Below, piece after piece: positions 32,269 to 39,152 of a DNA stretch of 39,152 bases. The translations under genes were made by a program, and so were the position numbers. This stretch comes from Limnohabitans sp. WS1. Lineage in GTDB: Bacteria; Pseudomonadota; Gammaproteobacteria; Burkholderiales; Burkholderiaceae_C. The notes under the pieces were generated by a model. The model was given only the letters and a program-made list of their open reading frames with translations. It had not been told where the DNA came from and searched no databases. The stretch spans positions 1 through 39,152 of the forward strand of contig NZ_NERU01000026.1 in NCBI RefSeq assembly GCF_003063265.1, in the 5' to 3' direction. Position 1 is the first letter of the stretch. Every line of letters starts with the position of its first letter.

Positions 32269-33257
32269 TCGGGCTTGGCTCCTGCGTACTGCACCACCGC
32301 CCGCCAACGCACGATTTCGCTGTCGACAAAGCGGGCAAACTCCTCTGGGCTGTTGCCCACGGGCGTGGCACCTTCATGCTCGATGCGGCGCTTGACTTCG
32401 GGCGACTGCACGGCTGCGCGGGCGGCATCGGCCAAACGGCGTGTCAATTCGGGGCTCATGCGGCCCGGGCCAAACAAACCAAACCAAGCGCTCGACTCGT
32501 AACCGGGCAAGCTCTCGCCAATGGCGGGGACTTGGGGAAATGCGGGCAGACGCTTGGCGCTGGTCACCCCCAAGGCCTTGAGCTTGCCGGCCTTGATGTG
32601 CGCTTGCACATTCCCAATGGCGGCGAACATCAAATCGACTTGTCCAGCCAGCACGTCTTGCACCGCAGGCGCTGTGCCCCGGTAGGGGATGTTCACGATG
32701 TACACGCCCGACTGCATCTTGAAGGCGTCACCGGCCATGTGCAGAGAAGAGCCCAATGCACCAATCGCAAAGTTCAGCTGCCCCGGCTTGGACTTGGCCA
32801 GCGAGATCAATTCCTTGACATTGTTGGCCGCGACTTTGGGGTGCGCCACCAGGATCGACGGCGAAGTCGACACCATGGTCAAGGGCGTGAAGTCTTTCAC
32901 CGGGTCAAAAGGCAAGCTGGGGTAGAGCGAGGCGTTGATGGCGTGGCTGGTAAAGCTCATGAGCAGTGTGTTGCCATCGGGCGCGGCCTTGGCCACAGCG
33001 TCTGCGGCCAAATTGCCGCCCGCGCCGGGCTTGTTCTCGACCACCACGGTGCGGCCCAACTGGGTGCCCAGCACCGTGGCCAAGGTGCGGGCCATGGTGT
33101 CGGTGGTGCCGCCAGCGGGGGCACCCACCAAAATTTTGATGGGCGGCTGGGTTTGGGCTTGCACCCAACCGGAGGTGGCCGCACAGGCCAAGGCTGCGAT
33201 CAGCACCAAAGCGCGGCGTGAAGTTGTGGGCCGTTGAAAAATCGGGGTGTATGTCAT
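32265..33257 (-). CDS. Bug/TctC-family periplasmic solute receptor
   Basis: A 330-aa receptor with a signal peptide (about 1-35, RRALVLIAALACAATSGWVQ then AQ). Family blocks are ILVGAPAGGTTDTMARTLAT, VVENKPGAGGNLAADAVAKA, PDGNTLLMSF, IPYRGTAPAVQDVLAGQVDL, and KLKALGVTSAKRLPAFPQVP. GGAGG 8 bases before the ATG at 33257 fixes the start. No TctAB permease accompanies it. It may feed the same ligand as the Liv receptor, or act as a sensor component. Confidence 0.93.
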   Translation of the reverse strand: MTYTPIFQRPTTSRRALVLIAALACAATSGWVQAQTQPPIKILVGAPAGGTTDTMARTLATVLGTQLGRTVVVENKPGAGGNLAADAVAKAAPDGNTLLMSFTSHAINASLYPSLPFDPVKDFTPLTMVSTSPSILVAHPKVAANNVKELISLAKSKPGQLNFAIGALGSSLHMAGDAFKMQSGVYIVNIPYRGTAPAVQDVLAGQVDLMFAAIGNVQAHIKAGKLKALGVTSAKRLPAFPQVPAIGESLPGYESSAWFGLFGPGRMSPELTRRLADAARAAVQSPEVKRRIEHEGATPVGNSPEEFARFVDSEIVRWRAVVQYAGAKPE

Positions 33258-33375
33258 GCGGCAGTCCTCCAAGTCAAAAATTCAATCGGTTGTCTGAAAA
33301 CGCTGGCCTGCGAACGCTGGCTATGCCATGGGGACAGCTCAGCTCAAGGGCATTGGCCTCCCCTGCAGAGGACCC

Positions 33376-34086
33376 TCACATGCCCAAATAGGCTTGCCTG
33401 AGGGTGTCGCTGGCCAACAACTCAGACGGAGTGCCAGAAAAACGGATCTGCCCGTTTTCCATCACATACGCCCGATCAGCGATGTCCAGGGACTGCCCCA
33501 CGTTTTGCTCCACCAGCAAGATGGCCAAGCCGCTGCTGCGCAGCTGCGAGATCAGGCCAAACATCTCTTCCACCAACAGCGGCGACAAACCCAGCGAGGG
33601 CTCGTCCAGAATCAGCAAGCGTGGCTCGGCCATCAGGCCCCGCCCAATGGCCAACATCTGCTGCTCGCCACCGCTCAAAGTGCCGGCCAACTGGGCCACA
33701 CGCTCTTTCAGTCGCGGAAAAGTGTCGTAGACCTTGTCCAAGTTTTGCTGCTTGCGCTCACGGCCCCGAGTGAAGGCCCCCAGCTCCAAGTTCTCGTGCA
33801 CGCTCAGGTTGGGGAAAACCTTGCGGCCTTCGGGCACCTGAATCAAGCCCTGCATGACCACCTGGCGCGAATGCAAACCGGTGATGTTTTGACCATCAAA
33901 ACCCACTTGCCCCCCACGCGTGCCCACCAGACCGCTGAGCGTGAGGTTGAGCGTGGTCTTGCCCGCGCCGTTGCTGCCGAGCAGCGCCACCAGCTCACCC
34001 GGCATGACCTGCAGGTCCACACCCCGCAAAACCTCAACCACGCCGTAGCCGGATTTGAGGCCCTGCACATTCAACAAAGCGCTCAT
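33376..34086 (-). CDS. livF: LivF-type ABC transporter ATPase
   Basis: A 236-aa cytoplasmic ATPase of a branched-chain-amino-acid-type (HAAT) importer. Walker A is GSNGAGKTTL, the signature LSGGEQQMLAIGRGL and Walker B LLILDEP. The length and the C-terminal ...LRQAYLGM ending are typical of LivF. It overlaps livG by ATGA. The 118-bp gap to the Bug gene holds no gene or clear terminator, so transcription may continue. Confidence 0.96.
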   Translation of the reverse strand: MSALLNVQGLKSGYGVVEVLRGVDLQVMPGELVALLGSNGAGKTTLNLTLSGLVGTRGGQVGFDGQNITGLHSRQVVMQGLIQVPEGRKVFPNLSVHENLELGAFTRGRERKQQNLDKVYDTFPRLKERVAQLAGTLSGGEQQMLAIGRGLMAEPRLLILDEPSLGLSPLLVEEMFGLISQLRSSGLAILLVEQNVGQSLDIADRAYVMENGQIRFSGTPSELLASDTLRQAYLGM

Positions 34087-34853
34087 GCCTGTGCCTCCTG
34101 AACTGTTTTGGCGACGTTCTTTTGCAAACGCTCGGCCGTGCCATGGCCCAGATAAGCCTCGACCACGGCTTTGTTGTTCGTCACCTCAGCGGGTGTGCCT
34201 TGGGCAATCAACTGCCCTTGCGCCAGCACCCACACCTCTTGCGCCAGGCTCATCACCGCTTGCATGACGTGCTCGATCATCAACACCGTCACGCCGCTTT
34301 GGGCAATGCCTTGCACCACCGGGATCATCTCGGCAATTTCTTGCGGGTTCAGGCCTGCCAGCACTTCGTCCAGCAGCAGCAAGCGCGGACGCGTGGCCAG
34401 TGCGCGGGCCAACTCCAAGCGCTTGCGGCCCGCCACCGTCAGGTCGCTGGCCAGCTTGTCGAGCTGGGGCGTCAAGCCCACTTGGCTCGCCACCGATTCG
34501 GCAAACGCCAACGCTTGGGCTCGGCGCGGCAAATGCAGGTGCGCCCCCACCGCGATGTTTTCGCGCACTGTTTGTGCAGCAAAAGGCTGCACGATCTGGA
34601 AGGTGCGTGTCAGGCCCATGCGGGCGTTCAGGTGCGGCGGCTGGCCGGTGATGTCCTGGCCCGCAAACACCACACGGCCCGTGTCGGGTGTCAAAAAGCC
34701 CGACATGAGGGCAAACAAAGTGGTTTTGCCCGCACCGTTGGGACCAATCAAGGCGCTCAAGCGCCCTTCAGTCACCGACAGGCTCACGTTTTGCACGGCC
34801 TTCAAGCCGCCAAAGGACTTGCCCACGCCCTCGATTTGCAGCAGCGTGCTCAT
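34083..34853 (-). CDS. livG: LivG-type ABC transporter ATPase
   Basis: A 256-aa ATPase, partner of LivF. Walker A is GPNGAGKTTL, the signature LTVAGRKRLELARAL and Walker B LLLLDEVLAGL, with the longer MGLTRTFQIVQPF loop typical of LivG. The signature has AGRKR in place of the canonical SGG.Q, as in many LivG proteins. Overlaps both neighbours by 4 bp. Confidence 0.96.
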   Translation of the reverse strand: MSTLLQIEGVGKSFGGLKAVQNVSLSVTEGRLSALIGPNGAGKTTLFALMSGFLTPDTGRVVFAGQDITGQPPHLNARMGLTRTFQIVQPFAAQTVRENIAVGAHLHLPRRAQALAFAESVASQVGLTPQLDKLASDLTVAGRKRLELARALATRPRLLLLDEVLAGLNPQEIAEMIPVVQGIAQSGVTVLMIEHVMQAVMSLAQEVWVLAQGQLIAQGTPAEVTNNKAVVEAYLGHGTAERLQKNVAKTVQEAQA

Positions 34854-35827
34854 GGTTTATCTCCATCCGTCTTGCTGCCACGCAAGAATTGCAATGGTTT
34901 TTTGAGACCCAGGCCAGAAATGCCACGGGGCAAAAACATCACGATCACGATCAGCACCACGCCATAAATGACCATGTTGATGCCCGGCAGCTGGCCAAAC
35001 AAATTGCGTGTGAGGTCGGCCAGGATGTGCAGACTCACGGCACCCAGCAGCGGCCCCCACAGCGTGCCCAGCCCCCCCACAATCGCGCCCACCAAGGCTT
35101 CGACCGAGGTGTGTGAGCCAAAGGCGATGCCCGGGTCGATGTATTGAAACACCTGCACATAAAACGCACCGCCTGCGCCCATCAGGCCGCCCGACAACAC
35201 GGTGGCGATCAGCTTGACACTGAAGGGGTTCACGCCAATGGCGCGGGCCGCGTCTTCGTTGTCGCGCACGGCCTGCAAATAGGCCCCAAAACGTGAATGG
35301 CGCAGCCAGGCGGTGATGCACAGCGCCAACGTGACCAAGCCCAGCATGAGCCAAATGAAACCGGCGCGGCTGCCAAACTGCATGTTCGCAGTCGACTCCT
35401 TGAGCGGCAGCATCAGGCCCACACCTGCACCCGTGAAGGACACCGAGGTCGCCAAAATGCGAAACACCTCGGCAAAAGCCAGCGTGACCAGCGCAAAGTA
35501 AGAACCCTTGAGGCCATAACGGAACGAGGCCGCGCCCACAAAAGCGCCCACGCCCGCCGCAAACACCATGGCCAGCGGCAAAGCCACCCAGGGGCTTAAG
35601 CCCCACTGCATTTGCGCAATGGCTTGCACATAAGCGCCCGTGCCAAAGAACAGCGCATGGCCAAAAGAAAACTGACCGCCAAAACCGCCCAGCACGTTCC
35701 AGGCTTGCGAGAGCAAGCAGGCGTACAAAGCGGTCATCACAAAGTTGAGCATCACGCCCGAGTCGGTGAGAAAAGGCACCATGCCCACCAACAGCACAAA
35801 CAGTGCAATGTTGCGAAAGTCTTTCAT
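34850..35827 (-). CDS. livM: LivM-type ABC permease
   Basis: A 325-aa inner-membrane permease (BPD_transp_2) with about 9-10 hydrophobic segments. The HAAT permease segment AARAIGVNPFSVKLIATVLS and the VEALVGAIVGGLGTLWGPLL GxxxG-rich region are clear. The C-terminus is LFLPRG-like (MFLPRGISGLGLKKPLQFL). It overlaps livH and livG by ATGA. Confidence 0.95.
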   Translation of the reverse strand: MKDFRNIALFVLLVGMVPFLTDSGVMLNFVMTALYACLLSQAWNVLGGFGGQFSFGHALFFGTGAYVQAIAQMQWGLSPWVALPLAMVFAAGVGAFVGAASFRYGLKGSYFALVTLAFAEVFRILATSVSFTGAGVGLMLPLKESTANMQFGSRAGFIWLMLGLVTLALCITAWLRHSRFGAYLQAVRDNEDAARAIGVNPFSVKLIATVLSGGLMGAGGAFYVQVFQYIDPGIAFGSHTSVEALVGAIVGGLGTLWGPLLGAVSLHILADLTRNLFGQLPGINMVIYGVVLIVIVMFLPRGISGLGLKKPLQFLRGSKTDGDKP

Positions 35828-36696
35828 GCCTTAGCTCCAAAAAAGCCTTGGGGTCTGAGCAAGAGCACCACAATGAAAATCACAAAAATGCCCACCTGGC
35901 CCAGCGACTCACCCAGCAGCAAACCCCCCAGCGACTCCACCACACCGATCAGCAAGCCACCCAGCAAAGCCCCGGCAAAACTGCCCATGCCGCCCAGCAC
36001 CACAATGGTGAAGGCCACCAGCACAAAGCCGTTGCCCACTTGCGGGTTCACGTAATAGGCCGGCATCAAAAAGCAGGCCGCTGCGCCCAGACTGGCCAGG
36101 CCCAAACCAAAACACATGGCGTACACATGGTCCACATCGATGCCCATCAAGCGTGCGCCTTGCTTTTCTTTGGAGACGGCGCGAATGGCACGACCCAAAT
36201 CGGTCTTTTGCACAATGAGCAACAAAACAGCCGACACCACCAAGGCACCGGCAAAAGACACCAGCTTGGGCAGCGCGATGAAGGCGGGCCCGATCTCGAC
36301 CGTGGTCAAGGTGTAGGCGGTCTCGATGGTGCGGGTGTCGGACTTGAAGAACAAAAGTGCCAAATTTTCGAGCACGATGGAGATGCCCAGCGTGACGAGC
36401 AGGATGTTTTCATCCTTGCCATGGCTGGCACGGTTGATGACGCCGCGTTGCAGCGCATAACCCAGCACAAACATGGCCGGAACCATGATGGGCAGGGCCA
36501 TGTAGGGATCGACCCCGAAGTGTTGCTTCAGCATGTACACGCCATACAGCGCCACCATCAGGGCCGCGCCATGCGCGAAATTGATGATGTGCAGCACGCC
36601 ATAAATCAGCGTGAGGCCCAGCGCGATCAGCGCGTACACGGCACCGGTGGTGATGCCGTTGAGCACCGAAGGAAACAGGATGTTGAAGTCCAGCAT
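35824..36696 (-). CDS. livH: LivH-type ABC permease
   Basis: A 290-aa inner-membrane permease. LivH landmarks are NGITTGAVYALIALGLTLIY, GVLHIINFAHGA, the loop TDLGRAIRAVSKEKQGARLM and VLGGMGSFAGALLGGLLIGV. It begins 24 bases after the receptor gene stop. A long open frame on the opposite strand (35803-37818) is a GC-driven shadow. Confidence 0.95.
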   Translation of the reverse strand: MLDFNILFPSVLNGITTGAVYALIALGLTLIYGVLHIINFAHGAALMVALYGVYMLKQHFGVDPYMALPIMVPAMFVLGYALQRGVINRASHGKDENILLVTLGISIVLENLALLFFKSDTRTIETAYTLTTVEIGPAFIALPKLVSFAGALVVSAVLLLIVQKTDLGRAIRAVSKEKQGARLMGIDVDHVYAMCFGLGLASLGAAACFLMPAYYVNPQVGNGFVLVAFTIVVLGGMGSFAGALLGGLLIGVVESLGGLLLGESLGQVGIFVIFIVVLLLRPQGFFGAKA

Positions 36697-36720
36697 CGGG
36701 GTCTTTCAGTTCAGCGCAGC

Positions 36721-37923
36721 TCAGCCCTTGAGCGGGAAAACAGGCTCAATCTCGCGGTAGTCGCGCGGCACGATGACCTTGATGTCACCTTTGTGGACCT
36801 GGGTCATCAAAGGCTGTGCGCCCATGTTCTGGCCATTCACAAACTGTGTGGGGCCGTAGGGCATGATGTGGTTTTGGAACTTGCTCGAAGCCAGCGCGTC
36901 AATGATGGCGGCGCGGTCGGGCGACTTGGCACGCTCAATCGCATCGGCCAGCAGCATCATGGCGGTGTAGGTCATGAACACTTCGTAGCTGAAGAACTGG
37001 CCCTGTGCTTCGACGCGCTTGCGCAACTCGGCCGAGCGCTTGTCCTTGGGGTTGAACCAGTGGTTGCAGTCGATGATGCCGTTGGCCGCATCGGGGAATT
37101 CCTTGACGAACTTGTAGCTCGACGCCGCGCCACCCAGCACCGAGTAGATGGCCTTGGGCGTGATTTTTTGCTGCTGCAAAGTGCGCACCAGCAAAGCGTA
37201 TTCGTTGTAGTAGTTGGCCGGGATCAGGATGTCGGGGTTGACCTGCTTGATGCGCAGCGCAATGTTGTTGAAGTCACGCGTGGGGTTGGCGTGCTTGATG
37301 ATTTCCTTGACTTCGTAACCGTAGCCGGGCAGCTCTTTGGCCAGCAAGTTGGCGGTGCCTGTGCCGAACAAAGACTCTTCGTGCACGATCATCACGGTGC
37401 GGGCGGGCTTGCCAGCGGCGGTGTTGAGGGCGTGGAGGCTGGCCACAGCCACTTCGGCGCACTTTTTGTAGCCAGGGCCAAAGCGGAAGGTATTTTTCAG
37501 GCCACGCTCAACGATCTGGTCGGCCACGCCGACGTCGACCACATGGGGCAGGTTGTACTTGGCCGCTGCTTGTGTGGTGGCCAGGCAAATGGCCGATGCA
37601 AAGGCACCGACCACGGCGCTCACACCCGCTTCGTTCATCTTCTCGATCTCAGCCGTGCCCGCTTGGGGGCTGGACTGCGCGTCGCCCAGCATGGCTTCGA
37701 TCTTGGCGCCGCCCAGCGACTTGATGCCGCCAGCCTTGTTGATGTCTTCAATCGCCATCAAGGCACCCATGCGGCACTGCTGGCCCGAATAAGCCAAGGC
37801 ACCGGTGACGGGGTGTAGGACACCGACTTTGATGGGCTTGGGCTGAGCCCCGCCTACCAATGGAAAGGCAAGAGCCGAGGCCGCAGCAGCGGACTGGCCC
37901 ATGAAAGTGCGACGTGAGGTCAT
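36721..37923 (-). CDS. Liv-type ABC transporter substrate-binding protein
   Basis: A 400-aa periplasmic receptor (Peripla_BP_6). The N-terminus MTSRRTFMGQSAAAASALAF has a twin-arginine pattern, so Tat export is possible. The mature part starts near QPKPIKVGVLHPVTGALAYS and shows INKAGGIKSLGGAKIEAMLG and AGVSAVVGAFASAICLATTQ, as in amide/urea- and branched-chain-amino-acid receptors. AAGGA 7 bases before the ATG at 37923 supports the start. The ligand is unknown; the operon predicts a cyclic amide or imide or its breakdown product. Confidence 0.93.
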   Translation of the reverse strand: MTSRRTFMGQSAAAASALAFPLVGGAQPKPIKVGVLHPVTGALAYSGQQCRMGALMAIEDINKAGGIKSLGGAKIEAMLGDAQSSPQAGTAEIEKMNEAGVSAVVGAFASAICLATTQAAAKYNLPHVVDVGVADQIVERGLKNTFRFGPGYKKCAEVAVASLHALNTAAGKPARTVMIVHEESLFGTGTANLLAKELPGYGYEVKEIIKHANPTRDFNNIALRIKQVNPDILIPANYYNEYALLVRTLQQQKITPKAIYSVLGGAASSYKFVKEFPDAANGIIDCNHWFNPKDKRSAELRKRVEAQGQFFSYEVFMTYTAMMLLADAIERAKSPDRAAIIDALASSKFQNHIMPYGPTQFVNGQNMGAQPLMTQVHKGDIKVIVPRDYREIEPVFPLKG

Positions 37924-37943
37924 GAGAACATCCTTTAAGTAGG

Positions 37944-38747
37944 TCAATGAAAGTTGGCGGACAGCTCTTGGCTTACCCACACCTTGGCGTCAATGCTGCC
38001 AACGCGGGATAACTGCATCTGGTATTCGTACCGGTCCGGTCGGTACAAGCCATGCAGCCATTGGACGGGACGGTCGTCCTCGTCATAAATCAAACGCCGC
38101 ACCGCCAGCAAGGCCGATCCGACAGAAACATCCAAATGCTGGGCCAGCGCCATATCGGCCAAGCGGGCCGAGATCGTTTGTTCGGCGCGGCCGACTTTGA
38201 CGCCCGACTCTTCGAGCAACACAAGAATAGGTTTTTGCGCCAATTCGCGCTTGCCAAAACCCGATGAAATCGCATCGGGTACCCAAGTGGTGATGTGCGA
38301 CAAGGGACCTTCGGGGGTGCTGCGAACACGCTCAGCTTTTTGCACCCAAGCGGTGCCAGGCAGTTTCAAGGCAGCGGCCACATCCACCGGCGCACGCAAA
38401 CGCTCTACCGACAGGACATTGACCTGCGTTCGCAAGCCCATGGTGACCAGGTTTTCCAGCAAACCCGTCAGGCGGGCTTGTTGACCCGTGGCCATGGTAG
38501 AGGCTTGCATCTGAACCTCTTGCGCACGAGCAGACACAGGCCGGGTGCCACGCCCGGGCTCCCGGTGGATCAAACCCTCTTCGGCCAGTTGCGCCAAAGC
38601 CCGTCGCACGGTGACACGCGCCACACCAAACTGACCCATCAAGGCCAACTCACCCGGCAATCCTGCGTCAAAACGCCCTTCGCGCAATTGCTCACGCAAC
38701 ACCAGGTAAATCTGGTGGTATTTGGGCAAAGGCAGATGGGCATTCAT
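37944..38747 (-). CDS. GntR-family (HutC/UTRA) transcriptional regulator
   Basis: A 267-aa regulator. The winged HTH (about 8-72) includes LPGELALMGQFGVARVTVRR and ALAQLAEEGLIHREPGRGTRP. The UTRA ligand-binding domain covers about 95-245 (TWVPDAISSGFGKRELAQKP, SVGSALLAVRRLIYDEDDRP). It is the first gene of the catabolic operon, 20 bases before the receptor gene, so it probably autoregulates and controls the whole set, with a pathway compound as inducer. The ATG at 38747 has no visible ribosome site; see the promoter entry. Confidence 0.94.
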   Translation of the reverse strand: MNAHLPLPKYHQIYLVLREQLREGRFDAGLPGELALMGQFGVARVTVRRALAQLAEEGLIHREPGRGTRPVSARAQEVQMQASTMATGQQARLTGLLENLVTMGLRTQVNVLSVERLRAPVDVAAALKLPGTAWVQKAERVRSTPEGPLSHITTWVPDAISSGFGKRELAQKPILVLLEESGVKVGRAEQTISARLADMALAQHLDVSVGSALLAVRRLIYDEDDRPVQWLHGLYRPDRYEYQMQLSRVGSIDAKVWVSQELSANFH

Positions 38748-38755
38748 GGGGCGCT

Positions 38756-38784
38756 ATCGTGAAACAGTCCCATTGTCCTGTCAA
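38756..38784 (-). promoter_or_regulatory. Putative promoter of the gntR-liv-leu-hyu operon
   Basis: Perfect -35 TTGACA (38784-38779), then 17 bases and a weak -10 CACGAT (38761-38756). Transcription would start within a few bases of the ATG at 38747, consistent with the lack of a ribosome site and suggesting a leaderless message. The -10 is poor, so confidence is limited. Confidence 0.45.
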
Positions 38785-38791
38785 TAGGACA
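38774..38791. promoter_or_regulatory. Candidate GntR operator (TGTCCT-N6-AGGACA)
   Basis: TGTCCT (38774-38779) and AGGACA (38786-38791) form an inverted repeat across the putative -35 box. Related half-sites lie beside it: GTCCCAT at about 38767-38773 and ATGGGACA at about 38806-38813. Position and symmetry fit autorepression by the adjacent GntR-type regulator. Confidence 0.6.
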
Positions 38792-38936
38792 TTCAAGTCT
38801 TCATCATGGGACATTTGATCGGGGATTTCCCTAATCTCACATGCTTTGGAACTTTTGCCCCGCAGCGCGAGGCCCCCACGCCGAGCACTGAACGCACTGT
38901 TGGTTCGGCCCGATGAAGTTTGCAAAAACGCTTTTT

Positions 38937-39007
38937 GTGGAAGCGACGCCCTCGTAGCGATCACCCTCGCAGACCCCCAACCATCGCCCCGAGGGCGGGG
39001 CTCCCAC
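38937..39007. repeat. REPIN-like element adjacent to a group II intron
   Basis: Two 25-nt sequences in inverted orientation (38937-38961 and 38983-39007) agree at 20 of 25 positions and share GTGG.AGC at the outer end, GCCCTCG in the middle and GCGAT at the inner end. Flanking T/A runs extend the symmetry (CTTTTTGTGG and CCCACAAAACA). This is a different REP family from the one at 26594-26669. From 38820 to 38930 I see no other feature. Confidence 0.78.
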
Positions 39008-39027
39008 AAAACACAGGCAGCCTCCTG

Positions 39028-39152
39028 ATAGGGGTAGGAAAGGCCAAGGCCTCCCCTCCCTCCGAACCGTGCGTGCAGTTTTCCCGCACACGGCTCTCCA
39101 GTCAGTGGTTTCCTCATCGGGATTGGCTCGCTTGCATTCGGGCCTGCGTCAT
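39028..39152 (-). ncRNA. Group II intron 3' end (domains V and VI), truncated by window
   Basis: On the minus strand, 39096 down to 39064 reads as a domain V hairpin, starting GAGCCGTGTGCGG and ending GCACGCACGGTTC, with a GAAAA loop. It is followed by a domain VI-like hairpin (39055-39031: GGGGAGG pairing with CCTACCCC) with a bulged A at 39035. The A lies 7 bases before the likely intron end CTAT at 39028, the expected branch-point distance. The reverse transcriptase/maturase gene should lie to the right, outside the window. Short ORFs crossing this segment are not genes. The call rests on sequence pattern, not on a covariance search. Confidence 0.78.

Noticed and set aside
34857..35873. 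338-aa minus-strand ORF overlapping livM
   Set aside because: Out-of-frame shadow of livM; only the livM frame has permease segments and proper overlaps with neighbours.
35803..37818. 671-aa plus-strand ORF
   Set aside because: Antisense to livH and the receptor gene, which have clear conserved domains; typical GC-rich shadow frame rich in His, Gln and Arg.
38692..39117. 141-aa minus-strand ORF at the right edge
   Set aside because: Runs through intron domain V/VI, the REPIN and the gntR promoter; the peptide is a translation of structured RNA.

Overview
The window looks like a chromosomal segment of a GC-rich betaproteobacterium, most likely Burkholderiales/Comamonadaceae. The signs are several Bug-type (TctC) solute receptors, many Liv/Hyu/Leu-type catabolic genes in tight operons, and two REPIN-like intergenic hairpins. 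No taxon was confirmed by search.

Region 1 (1-10249) is one side of an integrated, P4-satellite-like mobile element. A tRNA-Met(CAT) gene lies at 10173-10249. Directly downstream of its 3' end are an intrinsic terminator, a cluster of TGTTCCCCC boxes and a P4-type tyrosine integrase (8725-9969). Further left is a co-directional operon (6348 down to 206) of six small unknown or HTH/DUF3077-like genes, an AlpA-type regulator, two more small ORFs and a 1018-aa P4-alpha-like primase-helicase (PriCT, TOPRIM with EGYATA, DUF927 helicase). Most junctions overlap by the tetranucleotide ATGA. Between operon and integrase lie about 1.5 kb of T-poor mosaic repeats and a set of TTTGTCCCCG iterons. The same repeat family reappears at the left edge of the window, so the operon is bracketed by repeats. 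The far end of the element lies left of position 1.

Region 2 (10335-16006) is host metabolism: a 2-keto-4-pentenoate hydratase-like gene with an L-asparaginase (+), a carboxymuconolactone decarboxylase-like/Bug receptor/MFS cluster (-), and a glutathione S-transferase (+).

Region 3 (16076-21365) is a MoxR/Bat-type cluster: two paralogous membrane VWA proteins at either end, with an HtrA-like protease, a MoxR ATPase and a DUF58 protein between them. A hypothetical protein and a Tat-signal FAH-family protein follow.

Region 4 (38747 down to 23101, minus strand) reads as one long catabolic regulon. It holds a GntR/UTRA regulator, a complete Liv-type ABC importer (receptor, LivH, LivM, LivG, LivF), a Bug receptor, LeuC/LeuD-like hydro-lyase subunits, HyuB/HyuA (ATP-dependent hydantoinase/oxoprolinase family), an isochorismatase-fold amidase, an FAD oxidoreductase, an isocitrate-lyase-family C-C lyase and a GNAT protein. 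The combination suggests import, ring opening, deamidation, hydration and cleavage of a cyclic imide or lactam, for example an alkylated maleimide. This is inference. The right edge holds a REPIN and then the 3' end (domains V and VI) of a group II intron that continues beyond the window.
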